DNA of 64,000 nucleotides from Brachycybe producta (lineage: Eukaryota; Arthropoda; Diplopoda; Playtdesmida; Andrognathidae): positions 1,120,778-1,184,777 of the forward strand of contig JAUPFP010000010.1 of assembly GCA_036925085.1 (NCBI GenBank). The letters run 5' to 3'. Below, piece by piece: positions 24,036 through 35,452 of this stretch. The translations under genes and the position numbers were made by a program. Positions within the stretch are counted from its first letter, which is position 1. Each line of letters begins with the position of its first letter. A model generated the notes under the pieces. That model saw only the letters and a list, made by a program, of their open reading frames with translations. It had not been told where the DNA came from and did not search any database.

Positions 24036-27000
24036 TCATAGAGTGTTCTTAGTTGTGCACTGTTTGCAAACTCGTACGGGATGATCCCATCCGCGCCGAG
24101 GAACGGGTTTCATTTCCGGAGAACAAGAGTCACAAACTCCTCGCCCGCAAGCTCGACAATGATGTTTCAGGAGTTTAGGAGTGAACGGAGAATGACAGAC
24201 ATGACATTCACGGATGTCTTCGTCTGGAATCCAATAGGCGGGTCGAGCATTGTCTTTGATGAGACCTGAAACGAGTTGTTGGCAAATTAAAAACGAGATC
24301 GTTATTACGGACTGTACAAAATGGCTTGCCTAATGGGTAATCCATTGCTGATACTACGGTTCCCACCGTATTGTGCAACATCTCGCCCACCCAACGTGCC
24401 GTCAGTTCGTCACTCGGTCCGATACACTCGCTAGATGGCGAATTACCTATTCGTTTTAAACTCAAGTGTCAGCTCATTTTCCAAGTAAACAATGAGCAGA
24501 AGCGATTAAGGTCGTTCGGTTCTTACCCGTATCATTACACCTTTTGCACACTCGAACTGGAGTGTTGCCCCAACCTCTCCACGGTACTGGTCTAAAGTAG
24601 TTAGAGCAGTCGTCGCAGAAACCGTGACCGCATGCTCGACAATGATGTTTCTTGTCGGAAACATCAAACTCTTGCCTGCATATGCCACAGTGCTGATAAA
24701 AAAAAACGCCCACAACAGCATGTTAAGATATTTTACGAAAAGCCGAGTTTCGAACTCTAGTTATTTTACGCGTTTCAGAAGAGCAATACTAAGGGGAAAT
24801 TGAAAGAGTTTTAGAAACAAATATGATAGCTGAATTACTTAATAGTATTTTCATGTTAATATCTTTTTAAATAAACCTTTTAATTCAGTTTGAATATTAC
24901 CTTCTAACTGAAGTTTGGTCATTTCCGGGTCTTCCATATACTTTACATTAAATATTTAACTTTAACACAGTAATAATAATCGTATCACAGTGATATACTG
25001 TACAGATTTTTCCTTGGAAGTAGTTAGTAGTCACTGATTTATTATGAACATTGACTAATTCCCTGACTATTCCAGATTGAGTTGCATCCCTGTTTCTCCC
25101 ATATTTTTCAAATTTTAAAAATTCTTGAACCTTTGCCCCCTTTCTAAGCTATTTGGAACTTCGGGGCCGGTTGAGCTCTCTTCGGTGCATTTAAATTTCT
25201 TTCAATGTTTGCTCTTATTTTGAATCAATAGAATTGGAATTTCAGAAAATAACTTTCCTGACGTTTCCAGGTTTTACATGTTGCCTGGTTAAGTGACAAC
25301 TCCGAAAACGCTTATTTTAAAATACATTATATCAACATAAAAATACCCTTTGATTTAGTTGCCATTCTAGTTTTTAAAACACTGTCAAGTGTCTCTTTAA
25401 TGTATTCCTGATAACGCAGAATAAATAAACAGAGCTCACGAAACATTTACACAAAACCACCATAACCAGATTTCAAGAATTCATTGCACTTGCCAAAATC
25501 TCCGAGTTCGGCACCCAGTACGGAGGAGCAATACGATCCGCCATCCAACTGGTTAACATTTTTGTGGGCCCAGCACTGATGCTGGTCACAGTGTTTGATA
25601 TGTACCCTACACTATCCAGAACCTTTTGAGCAGCATTCTGAGTTCCCTGAAGTACAGTACTTCCCTAATGACAAATAAACCAAAACCACGAGGGAAGGAA
25701 GAGGTGAAGTTTCTTTCTTTTATTGAGTAACCGACAATTACGTCAGATCAATGGCTCACCCCAGGCCACACGTGCTGGATCTCAGTCCTGACAACAGTCT
25801 CAACGGGATCACGATTCCCATACCAGTACTGCCGACTGCGATAAATTATTCCACACGAGGGACATTCGAGGACATAACTACAAAATAAAACACTAAAGTG
25901 ACAATTCACAGAGGTAAATGGGGAGGAGGAGGGAGGGGGAAGACAAGGACTACTTTATAAGCTTTCTTACCCTGACCAAGCATACTTGGCTAAACCTAAC
26001 CAAGTGGAATCATTAGAAGACGACGTCTTTGGAACGACCATCTCGTCTCTACCCTGTTCGTGGCAAAACTAAAGAAAAAAAACCATACGTACACATTAAC
26101 ATAAGAAACAATTCGAATGCTTCTTTCTGTATCTCTCTAAAAGTGCGTTATTCACCTTGCAGTGAAATATGCGATTATCAAATTGATATTGATATTTGCA
26201 TTTACTTTCGGCCGCATGCGAAATGTTGTCGCTACAATGATTCATACTATTCTGGCATCGAACCCTTCATTTTTCATAAAAAAAAAATAAGACAAACGAC
26301 TCAATTCATGTTCAAATTTGTTATGTACTCAAATCAGGAACATCATCAAAACCTAAATCCTTACCCGCAAGAAAGACAACGACTGGAACAGGTAAAATAT
26401 TGGTCAGGAAAGGTACTGGCTGTTGTCTCTTCGATGTCTCCGTTGAATTTTCCATTCAACGTCTGAATAAAAAGTGAATGTAAAACCTACAATCGAAGCC
26501 AAAACGTTCATCATTTCTTGTACCTGAAGGGCATGGTAGACGACCGCCGGCTGCCGAGGCGATCTCACTGTCACATCGTTCAAGTGACGCCCGACGGCAT
26601 CGACCAAGCTGTCGAATATAGTCGGATGGTCCACAGTACGAATGCCCACGTATTGAATTGCACTGAACGCGTCGTAATTGCAGTTCATGTCCTGAAAACG
26701 CTGCTTCACCTGTTCCTCGCAACTCACGCCTGCTTCTGCAAACATTGAAGCATTATGTTTAAACCGGATGCGTTCAGTTCTGAAGTGCCTCCGAAGTAGC
26801 TCGACAAGCTCGCTATGTATGAGGCACAATTCATGCCAAAATGTCATTTCTTCGTTTAGAGGTAAACGCTCTGCAATGCGTTTGCACGTGTTATGGCTCT
26901 AGCAACAGAACGTCAACTCGAAACCAGGGCCAATGCGTCCGGTTGTGCGCCATACAACCTCGCCCGATGAAAAGGGCGCCATTTGACGTTAAATTAAAAA

Positions 27001-29441
27001 AATCCTACAAAAAAATTTCTGCCCTACAAAAACGTGCTTAGCCAATGGCAATGAGTGCTACATAGCATGACTTATGATGCGTCTTTTACTCATCACAAGC
27101 ATGCTAGATATGGGGCGATTTGCGTCATTTATCGTTTTTATGTGTAAGTTTATGTGCCAAAAAAATTATATATATAATATCCCAGGTCTCTGTGTGTGTG
27201 TGGAGTAACACTGTACAAAACCCTTGAAGCACGTCAGAATTTATATTAATTTGAATAAATGAACCGTTTTTTTTTTCTCAAGGTCAACTATATGTTGAAC
27301 TCTTCCTCTGGAAAATGTAGAAGGGGGGGGGAGAGAGAGAGAGAGAAAAGTGGGAGGGGTGACTGAAATTGAAATGAAAGGAGTAAAAAAAGGGAAAAAA
27401 AACGACGCGCATGCGCACAATTGCCTGTGAATTTTGCTCCCGTCATTTATGACGGGTTACCGTGGTACCGTATTTGGCTTTTTTTCAAAAAACGGCCAAA
27501 AGTCGAAAAATATTTAAATGCTGTGAAGGCTCTAAAAATGCCTCAGGAGTGCTCAACTGGCCCCAGAAGTCCCAAAAAGCTTGGAAAAGCACAAGGATTC
27601 AAGAATTTTTAAAATTCGAAAAATGGCTGAAATTTGTATTTGTAGCCTGTAGGGAGCTAAGAGGCGTTGACAGTAACGTAGTTTCCCGGCATAAAATTCG
27701 TAGTTGCAGCACTGCCTGAGACGTTACCATTCGTGCTATAAAAATGCCTTATCAAAAGCAGTATACCTTAACGAAGACACTATTATTAACAACACCCAGC
27801 GCCCCATAGATAGCACGCTAGTATGTCAGTGTATATGTCAAGTGTAAAATGTCTGAATTATACACAGAGAGAGCTTTTTGAGCTGCTGCAAAACGCGCTT
27901 AAAACCCGAAAATTCACATCCAATCGATGTTCGAATTCGCCTTACCTTTAGTCAGAGGCCTCGTATGCTGCGTTTCGTGAAAGATAACGAGAGCTGGACC
28001 CAGAGTAGAAAGGCGTCCACCGAACCCACATCGTTCCGAAGTCGCCTTCAGTTCTTTAGTGAAGTGGCGAAGGTAAGCCAAAGAGGCGTCGCCGAGGAAC
28101 TGAAAGAGATCGTTGTGCAGACGCTCGGCTCTTGTCCTGTAGATCACAACATCAGAAATGGCAAGGACCTAAAAAGGAGAAGTAATGGGAGAATCGAAAC
28201 GAAACAGTTTTTAATTGAATGCCATTATACGAACCTTGAGAAGTAACCGAGTTCGCCGGTTTTGATTGGCCGAAATACCGAGCAAACCTTCCGTATCAAG
28301 AACGATAACGTTCCGTTCTCCATCAAAAGCGACCCAAATCCCGAGAGTACAAGAAGACTGAAGAGCTGAAGTCCTGAATACTTCTCTTCCCGAAAAGAAA
28401 GCGTAGTTCAAAGTATATGATTTGCCCTCACCCGTGTTTCCAAATATGGACACCACTTTGACGAGAGACGATTCGGAAGAACCCAAACGGCGAGAGAAAT
28501 CGGCCGCACTTTCAACCTGTTTATATACGAGAACGAGTCAGAAGAAAACCTAAACATTGTGCAATAAAAAACGTTGAGAGCGGCTTCGTTTTTAATTAAT
28601 TTTAAGATTCATTTTGAAACTAAGACAGTAAACAATGTTGCGTTTACATAATTCTATGATAGGAAGAATGTAAACAATCTTGTATTGCAGTTTGAAACCG
28701 TTTCTCTTTGACATTGTTGGTCAAAAATCATCTAACATTTATTTTATTTCTGTAATGTGTTATTAAAAAAAAGTTTATTTTGAAAGATATAATCATGAAA
28801 ATTATCTACACAACTTCGTTTACACTTATATAGTTTCAAATGATCGAAGTTTGTTATTCTTTTAGAAGCTGCTTCTAAAAAGGCGTTCTCATTGTTTTTA
28901 CTACAACATTAAAACAGCCTAAACTGCTTGCAAATTGCGGCACCTGAAGTAGCTCCTTTTCGTCAATCAACAGAAAACTGCATCCTCCACCAAAACCAAC
29001 ACCACCACTACCAAAACGACCACCAGTTTCTCCACCGGGTAATACGGCAGCTTCGGAACGACCCGATCTATAGAACGCAGCTTCAGCCGAATCTCGATGA
29101 AACGTCTTATTGACGACCGGTTCGGTCGAAGAAACGTCCGGCAGTTGTCCTAATGAACAGTCTAAAAGCGAAGAGTCGCTTCCGATCGACTCTAGCGGAA
29201 CCATCTTTTTACCAACACCAACAGGATTTTTAGATCGCCTGCCGTTCGTACAGTTCGTTCCTCTTCTCTCCAATACTTCACTTTCGACAACCTGTTGTCT
29301 ACAGTTCTTGTTACCACGAATCAAATTCGATCCCACCACTCCTTCTATCAATGGTCCTTTCTCGATAATGTTCTTCGTTGAATGCGATTCTGAAGACGTC
29401 GTCCTTTGATTCGGATTGAGTCTCGCCGTTCGAGCAGACAT
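24036..29441 (-). CDS. ZFYVE1: ZFYVE1 / DFCP1 (double FYVE-containing protein), 12 exons
   Basis: An ER/lipid-droplet- and omegasome-associated PI3P-binding NTPase. Exons: 29441-28944, 28516-28235, 28168-27946, 26735-26524, 26462-26365, 26246-26156, 26068-25971, 25877-25760, 25664-25494, 24692-24527, 24446-24330, 24265-24036. All phases fit and give 767 residues (human 777). The NTPase region has P-loop GNTGEGKS (192-199) and switch motif DTEG (240-243). A Cys-rich middle follows (FTCSSRCLSCG, KCKYQYQFDNRIFHC, ECPSCG), then two FYVE fingers: KKHHCRACGHGFC (about 585-652) and LKHHCRACGRGVC (about 692-765). The first 166 residues are Ser/Gly-rich and lack the Cys-rich N-terminal module of vertebrate DFCP1. 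Introns 9 and 11 appear to use GC donors (TTG|GCAAGT, TTAG|GCAAGC). An acceptor-like site 44 bases before the ATG (exon edge 29485) suggests a 5' UTR intron or trans-splicing. Confidence 0.93.
24735..25470. repeat. Foldback family 1 copy with internal insertion (ZFYVE1 intron 9)
   Basis: The left arm at about 24735-24960 has CGAACTCTAGTTATTTTACG and GAGTTTTAGAAACAAATATG. The right arm at about 25310-25470 has GCCATTCTAGTTTTTAAAAC and ATTTACACAAAACCACC. Between the arms lies a copy of the TTGAGCTCTCTTC...GGTTTTACATGTTG repeat also seen at 47.1-47.7 kb. Confidence 0.7.
26970..27650. repeat. Interspersed repeat family 4, copy A (ZFYVE1 intron 3)
   Basis: Contains CCTACAAAAACGTGCTTAGC, CAATGGCAATGAGTGCT, AATGACGC-type motifs and, after an unrelated gap, AAAAAACGGCCAAAAGTCG with CTCAACTGGCCCCAGAAGTC. 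The same blocks recur inverted at 33610-34030. Diverged relatives are at 25080-25310 and 47110-47690. Confidence 0.75.
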
Positions 29442-31267
29442 TCGCAACAGAGGAATTACACACACACAATCGTCAATGACTATACCTACAAAGAAACAAC
29501 AACTTGTTTTAGAATGTGGTGGCAAACCAATGATCCCATCATCGTCGTCATCATCATCATTTTGAAACTTATAGGAAACATAGGACCGAATTCAGGATTT
29601 GGACACTTGCTACTCGGAAATACAACTTGGAACCCTCTAATCACGGTTCCAAAGTAAAGCAACCCTTGTCATTGACTAACCTTGAATAGAAGACTTTTTT
29701 AAAACCGTGCTCAGAAGGTTCAAGTTGAAGTTCAAACGTAAAGTGTCCTTCTTGTATTTAGGCCGTGGAGAATCACGAATTCGACTGTTTTTGTTATTGT
29801 CCAAAAAAACGCCTAATCTTTCAAGGTCCAACACATAATAATAATACCATCAACACCATAATTTACTTATTGAATAATGGAATCGGCCTAGAAGAAGAAA
29901 ACGAGCCTACCGCCCATTTTGTATCAGGAAAAAGACGCCTCTTTAACAAGAACGGCCGACATGTTCTATCAGGGTTAGCCTGCTACTGATTTCAGTTAAA
30001 ATTTGTGTTTGTTTCTAAATTATATCCAATTTTAAACATAAATCAGAGTTGAGTGTATATCTGAGAAACCTAATTAACGTAATTAAATGTTATGAATAAT
30101 TTGCTCCGTAAGAAGAGTAACCTTAATTACTTATTTAAACGTGAAGACCGTTTTTTTCTTGGCGAAGAACAAGAATCAAGAACAAGTGACTGAATGTGAT
30201 TATTAGTCACAATCAGATAGACAGCGAGAGAAAAAAAAACCCAAGTTTGACCGTGACGATGATGATGATGACACTTTGAACCACCGTTGACAACTGCTGT
30301 CAATGAAATCTCGGGCAAATCTCATTCAGTCTTTCTTCGAACAAAATACATAATAATATTTTGAATACAAATAACATTGTGAATTTGACCTCGATAGGAA
30401 AAGGGGGGGGGGGGGGAGAGAAAAGAAGAACGAATCAGCTGATTAGAAGAAAAAAAAAACTCACCAAAATACAGACTGACGACGCTGACACTCGTGAAAT
30501 TAATGGGATCCAACAGCTGATCGAACAAAAAAAACAACAAATGCACAGATTGAAAATGATCAAAACGACACAGAAATCAAATTACAAGAATCACCAAGTG
30601 ACGTCTAGAAAATATTTTATCAATTCAAACCTAGAGGGCACCACTTACACAAACACAATGTACGCGACGTCATAACCGTGTATTTGGTGTATTCCTTTAC
30701 TTATCGAGCGCTGTGACGTCATCTTCATACAGGTCTAATGTTATGACGTCACGCTGCTGGATAAATCGATGAATAACGGAACATGCAAATAGTAAACAGC
30801 AGTTGATGTCAGATCTCAGAAGCCCTTCCTAACTGTAACCTGAGACAAGAAAACGTTAAAAGAAAAGTGACGTCACTGATATGATGAGAGCGGAGCGTTG
30901 TTGTACAAGCCCAATTAAAATTCCCTTATTCAAAGTCGTTTGACGTCACAGATTGCTCTTAATTCTCTATTTATCTTGCAGTGTGACGGACCAACCATAC
31001 AGATGCATAAATAAAATATCGAAATGCCACCGAGGAACCATTGTGCAACATGTAGCATGCGACATGACGCACAATGTTTCCCTCTGTGGCATGCCACAAG
31101 CACAGAATAAGGAGAAGAACAGAAGGGAAACTTGTGCGGCGCCTTTCATGTTGCTGACAGAATTTCATGACCTTGGGCTGAAAGCTTCTCTTATTTTAAC
31201 CGGTTACTTGATAGCCGCCATTTTTAAATGTATTAAAAACTAGAAATAGCTCAGTGGTATTTGCAGT
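29442..31267. other. Intergenic region upstream of ZFYVE1
   Basis: No coding exon recognised. Contains a family 3 fragment (about 29560-29770, GGTTCAAGTTGAAGTTCAA), an ATG/GAT repeat, a poly-G run near 30403-30416, TGACGTCA-type motifs at about 30705-30950, and the hairpin at 31023-31092. Confidence 0.45.
31023..31092. other. Compact hairpin, pre-miRNA-like
   Basis: Arms ATGCCACCGAGGAACCATTG (31023 onward) and GTTTCCCTCTGTGGCAT (ending 31092) pair over about 23 positions with a few mismatches around a 22-base loop. The geometry is like a microRNA precursor, but a MITE remnant is equally possible. No mature-miRNA identity recognised. Confidence 0.3.
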
Positions 31268-32013
31268 GTACGAAGCCCCGTAAAGGACATACACAATTAA
31301 ATAAAGTTAAAAAAAAGATATGACCAGTTAAGGCACCACTTATGGCGCCAAAAAAAGATATGGCCACAGTTAAGGCGCCAAAAAAAGATATGGCCACAGT
31401 TAAGGCCCACTTATGGCGCCAAAATAAGATACGGCCGCACTTACGGTCGCACTTAAGGAAAAAGTTGTCAACAAAAATGTAAGCTTGTGATTTCTCACAC
31501 CAGATGTTGTATAAGGTGATAAACATTGGCTATTTGACTAAATTGACTACTGTGTCACAGTATTTGTGACAGGTTTTGGATTCAGCACAAGAACTTCGTT
31601 TGCCAATTAGAAATTGCCGTCCTTCATAAACGGGGGTTTTTGTGCTGAACCCAACCGCCTGTGTGTTTATGTGCATACAATATATTTACAAATGAACGCA
31701 CACAAATGACAGATGATATTTTGAAAGAGATAGGAAACGATATTTTCCCCATATTTTATGAGCGTATTTGGTAAAAAAAAACAAGACATACATCAGTATC
31801 ATTGAAGTATGTATTGAAAACAGATTTCATAATTGATAATCAAACGAACTCTAGACAAAATGCATTCGCAAGCTCCATCTTTTTTCTTAAATGTGGCCGT
31901 AAGTGCGGCCATATCTTTTTTTTGGCGCCATAAGTGGTGCCTTAACTGTGGCCATATCTTTTTTTTTGTTTAACTTTATTTAATTTTGTGCATGTCCTTT
32001 ACAGGGCTTCGTA
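31268..32013. mobile_element. Large terminal-inverted-repeat foldback with internal tandem units
   Basis: The left terminus TACGAAGCCCCGTAAAGGAC is mirrored by GTCCTTTACAGGGCTTCGTA at the right. The inner arms carry a roughly 30-bp unit AAGATATGGCCACAGTTAAG + GCGCC, repeated about three times on the left and in inverse on the right. A small separate foldback with ACAGG...CCTGT ends and GGATTCAGCACAA / TTGTGCTGAACCC arms is embedded at about 31581-31662. Related termini occur near 32078 and 35826. Confidence 0.8.
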
Positions 32014-33300
32014 GCAGTGAGCATGCGCATTGCCGTCTATCGTTTTATATAGGAAAGTGATGGCAAGTGAAAACTACGGTGCCCCTTATAGGACATGAAA
32101 AAAAAATGGGATTTATAACAAATTTAAAAAAATGCAATTTAAAAAAAAAAAAAAATATGAAAAACAATATTGTGGAGGGAAAAAATCAATTTTTTTAAAA
32201 AAATCACTTATATTGAACATAAACATTTTTTGAACAAATCAATAAAATAAATTAAAACAAAATTGAAAACCAACTTAATTTTTCTTAAGAAATAACCGTA
32301 TAGCACAATTTTAAACAGTCAAACCAATAGAATACACAACAAAATGACATTTGTAAGCATTCACAGGTTGTGCCACCTGCCGAGTAAATTGGGCAATTGG
32401 CGGCCATTTTACGTGTATCTAAATTTCGAAGCCGGCAGGCCTGTATCTATAGGAGGCTATGGTTTCGTTGTTTGGATGTTTTCTTGTAAAGGTAATGTAT
32501 TATTCACATGATTAAATCGAAACATAATTAACATGAGGAAACGAATACTTTTTAAATTATAATGTAATGATTTTCTTTTAATTCTTTAATTTTGTATATT
32601 GTTTTTAAATAATCAAATTAAAATCGTTTTAATCTTAATTAATAAAAGTATGCGTAATTTACATAAAATGACAAATGTATTTTTTTAATTCAGATTATTT
32701 TTTAATAATAAATGTTATTTTTAAATTTCAATTTTAATTTTTTTAATAAATTTCAGTTTTTAATTTTTTAATAACTTTTTTAATTTTATTTTTAAATTTC
32801 AGTTTTTATTTTTATTTTTAAATTTCTTTTTTTAATTTTTTAATAATTTTTTTTTAATTTTTTAATAAATTTTATTTTTAAATTTCAGTTTTTAATTTTA
32901 TTTTTATATTTCACTTTTCAATTTGTACTAAATTTCATTTTAATTATTGTTCAATAAATAACATTTATTTATTTATTTTGTAAATTTCATTCTAAAATTT
33001 AATTTCCACTTTTAAATAATTTGTTATTACTTAATCATTCTTTCCTTGTTAATGAAATTATATGTACAATAAATTAAAGTGTATTCATAAATATTCAAAA
33101 CATTAAAAATTATGTAAAATAAATGTGTAAAGTGCATTTATTTTACTTAATTTTTAATGTTTTGAAACTTTATAAACACATTTTTAATTTCAAATTTTTC
33201 AAATTTTGTATTTTTACAAATTTGCCAACTTTTGAATTGTTGCTGTTGCCAGTGATAGTAACTATGACGAATCGATGATTACTATTACCGTCCATTTTGC
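32014..33300. other. Very AT-rich low-complexity block
   Basis: Dominated by A/T homopolymers and repeated AAATTTCAGTTTTTAATTTT-like units, especially 32690-32950. No exon recognised. Confidence 0.6.
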
Positions 33301-33609
33301 TGTCAAATTAACTGAATTTGTCAAATCAATCATTTCTTAGAAGTGAATAATGGCGGAACGATTTGAGGTTATTAAGTTTTTGAATAAATACCAAAGATTT
33401 CCATATTTGTGGAAAAAGAATTGTCTGGATTTCAAAAACAGAGTTAGAGAGACTTATCTCTAAAGAACTAGAGATAACTATCACTGTCATGACAGAACTA
33501 TCACGTTACTTCAAGACATGTTGACAGTTGCTATTGTGAGAGTGAACTGTCACAACTTTCATGACAGCTCCTTTCACGAAAGAACTATCGTCGTGAAAAC
33601 GAGACTTTA

Positions 33610-34030
33610 CAGTTAGTAAAGTCCCTCCGGGACCCTGTTCCGAAGTTTTTGACTTTTGGCCGTTTTTTTTAAAAAAAACCAAAGACTAGTCTTGGATTTT
33701 GACAGAATTTTTCGAATTTTAAAAATTCTTGAATCCTTGTGCTTTTCCAAGCTTTTTGGGACTTCTGGGGCCAGTTGAGCACGCCTGAGGCATTTTAGAG
33801 CCTTCACAGCATTTATATATTTTTCGACTTTTGGCCGTTTTTTGAAAAAAGCCAAATATAAATAATTTTTGGGCACATAAACTTACACATAAAAACGATA
33901 AATGACGCTGTAGTGAGTAAAAGACGCATCATGTAATCCAACCCTTTTGAAAAAAAAACGAAGAAGGAAAAGTCATAATATGTAGGCTAGCACTCATTGC
34001 CATTGGCTAAGCACGTTTTTGTAGGGCAGA
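33610..34030. repeat. Interspersed repeat family 4, copy B (inverted)
   Basis: Reverse complement of the blocks at 26970-27650: GACTTCTGGGGCCAGTTGAG, CGACTTTTGGCCGTTTTTT, and AGCACTCATTGCCATTGGCT + AAGCACG ending near 34028. It abuts the casein-kinase-like exon pair. Confidence 0.75.
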
Positions 34031-34247
34031 CAAGTGGTCACTGCAAAGCTCCACACACCTCACTATAGCCGCAATTCTGTCGGCCTCCAAAAGTCCTGGA
34101 GATCTCTTGGCAGTGAACGTATAAGCCAAATTATATGGCGGGGCAACCGCAACAAAACCCCGCACAACCACCTCTTTACACGATCATATACATACACATG
34201 GCAGAAAAGACCACAAAAATGGAGGGAAAACAAATTTAATTTTGTTA

Positions 34248-34529
34248 CTGATGGTTCAAAGTGCGAAACAGAATACGAAACAGCTGCCTTAGGTACATGT
34301 AGTCGGGTGCTTCTTCGAATCGAAGACCTCGGCAATAGTTCAAATACATTGAAAATTCGGCCGGATAATTCTGTATCGAGAAAGAGACGATACAAAAAAA
34401 TTATATGAAGAAAATTAAAAAAAAACATCTGCGACCAGACAACGAGAAACTCACTTTGCAGAGGATTTCCACTGGGGTGGACATCTTCTTTTCACAAATC
34501 TTTTCGTACTTCTGCTTCTTTGTCGCAGC
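34248..34529 (-). pseudogene. Orphan casein kinase 1 alpha-like exon pair
   Basis: Two reverse-strand exons match the C-terminal lobe of CK1-alpha. Exon a (34529-34455, 25 codons) contains [20 protein letters not shown]; exon b (34370-34248, 41 codons) contains [20 protein letters not shown] then [19 protein letters not shown]. Exon a has a CAG acceptor and a GTGAGT donor; exon b has an ACAG acceptor, and the frame stays open across the 84-base intron. After ...NHQ comes TAA, or a CA|GTAACA donor could be used. Normal CK1-alpha continues with YDYTFDW-type sequence, which I could not find. The N-terminal kinase lobe and catalytic motifs were also not found on this strand up to 36.2 kb or in the other gaps. 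The reading is nearly intact (one Ser to Cys, Val to Ile, Gly-Phe to Asn-Tyr). A recent partial duplication, or 3' exons of a split gene with KTI12 in its intron, are the main options. Confidence 0.8.
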
Positions 34530-34609
34530 CTGATACCAATTAGAGAGGAAAATCGAATTACTTAGTCACCAATTGCGAAATATAAGAAAAATGACCTGTT
34601 TGGCTCCGG

Positions 34610-35452
34610 TTAGTCAGTTCCATTAAGATACTGGACAAACATAGTTGCCAGTTTCTCGTGATCTTCGACCGGATGCATCTTACAATAGGTAATGAACTGC
34701 CTTCGGAGTCGAGCCAACTCCATGGGAGTGTAGAGACGGGTCAAACGGAGCTTACATGACGACGAAGCGACCGGAATTTCATCTCCAATCCCACGACCAT
34801 TCTGACCACTTAGGATAGACTTGACCAGGTCCTGAGTTGTACGATCGAGTTCGTACAGAAAGTTTGTAGCGAGCAACGGTTGACATTGTGTCGATTGGTT
34901 CGGAGGAGGTGCCTTTCGACGAAAGAGAACATCGTATAAATCACGACAAGGTACAACGTCCTCGGTTTGAACAACAAACAGAGGACTGTCCCATCGGTTC
35001 CTCGAGTCCGGCGCTTCGAAACGAGCAAAAAGTGCATCGAAAACCTCCCTGTCGTACCGTTCCGATTCGTCACTGGCTGTCGAGTTACGTTCCCAGGCCA
35101 CTTCGGAGGCAATGTCGCAATGAATCACGCAGTTGGTTGTCTTGCATGCCTTCGTAATACAGTACAGTTCGTATCGGTAACCTTTGATGTAGTTGGGCGC
35201 GTCCAGAATGACCAGACCGTCTTTGGTCAACGTCCTTTGTACTTCCGATCTTAACCGACCCCTCGCTTCTTTTTCCTTGATGTCCACGCTGAACACCTCG
35301 TTCTTGTGATCCCCACTACAACTTCCCTTGAGATCGCCACTCAAAACAGTTACATTTACATCAGGATGTTCATTTAGAAAATACTCCTTCACCTCATTGG
35401 CACGATAAGACTTACCACTGCAAGGTGGACCACACATCATTATCAAAGGCAT
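34610..35452 (-). CDS. KTI12: KTI12 homologue, Elongator-associated P-loop ATPase
   Basis: KTI12 binds tRNA and regulates the Elongator complex needed for wobble-uridine modification. A single exon of 280 residues starts at the ATG giving MPLIMMCGPP, as in the family; the frame extends three codons upstream only through a TTG. It shows a P-loop GPPCSGKS (residues 8-15), VILDAPNYIKGYRYELYC, RFEAPDSRNRWDSPLF, APPPNQSTQ, and the C-terminal RLRRQFITYCKMHP block. Human KTI12 is also intronless, and the length is close to the shorter family members. The stop is followed 80 bases later by the CK1-like exon. ACTR10 starts 749 bp away in the divergent direction, so the two may share a promoter region. 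Confidence 0.96.
   Translation of the reverse strand: MPLIMMCGPPCSGKSYRANEVKEYFLNEHPDVNVTVLSGDLKGSCSGDHKNEVFSVDIKEKEARGRLRSEVQRTLTKDGLVILDAPNYIKGYRYELYCITKACKTTNCVIHCDIASEVAWERNSTASDESERYDREVFDALFARFEAPDSRNRWDSPLFVVQTEDVVPCRDLYDVLFRRKAPPPNQSTQCQPLLATNFLYELDRTTQDLVKSILSGQNGRGIGDEIPVASSSCKLRLTRLYTPMELARLRRQFITYCKMHPVEDHEKLATMFVQYLNGTD

Noticed and set aside
24313-24330. Alternative GT donor for ZFYVE1 exon 11 (TTTT|GTACAG)
   Set aside because: It keeps phase but adds three residues absent from the family, whereas TTAG|GCAAGC gives an exact-length alignment. Not fully excluded without cDNA.
26736-26847. In-frame upstream extension of ZFYVE1 exon 4 (starts MTFWHELCLIHSEL)
   Set aside because: The CAG acceptor at 26736 with correct phase joins exon 3 and aligns with vertebrate ZFYVE1; the extension is intron sequence, possibly a decayed transposon piece.
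29406-29657. 83-codon open frame on + strand opposite ZFYVE1 exon 1
   Set aside because: Antisense to the start of ZFYVE1 and a family 3 repeat fragment; no homology.
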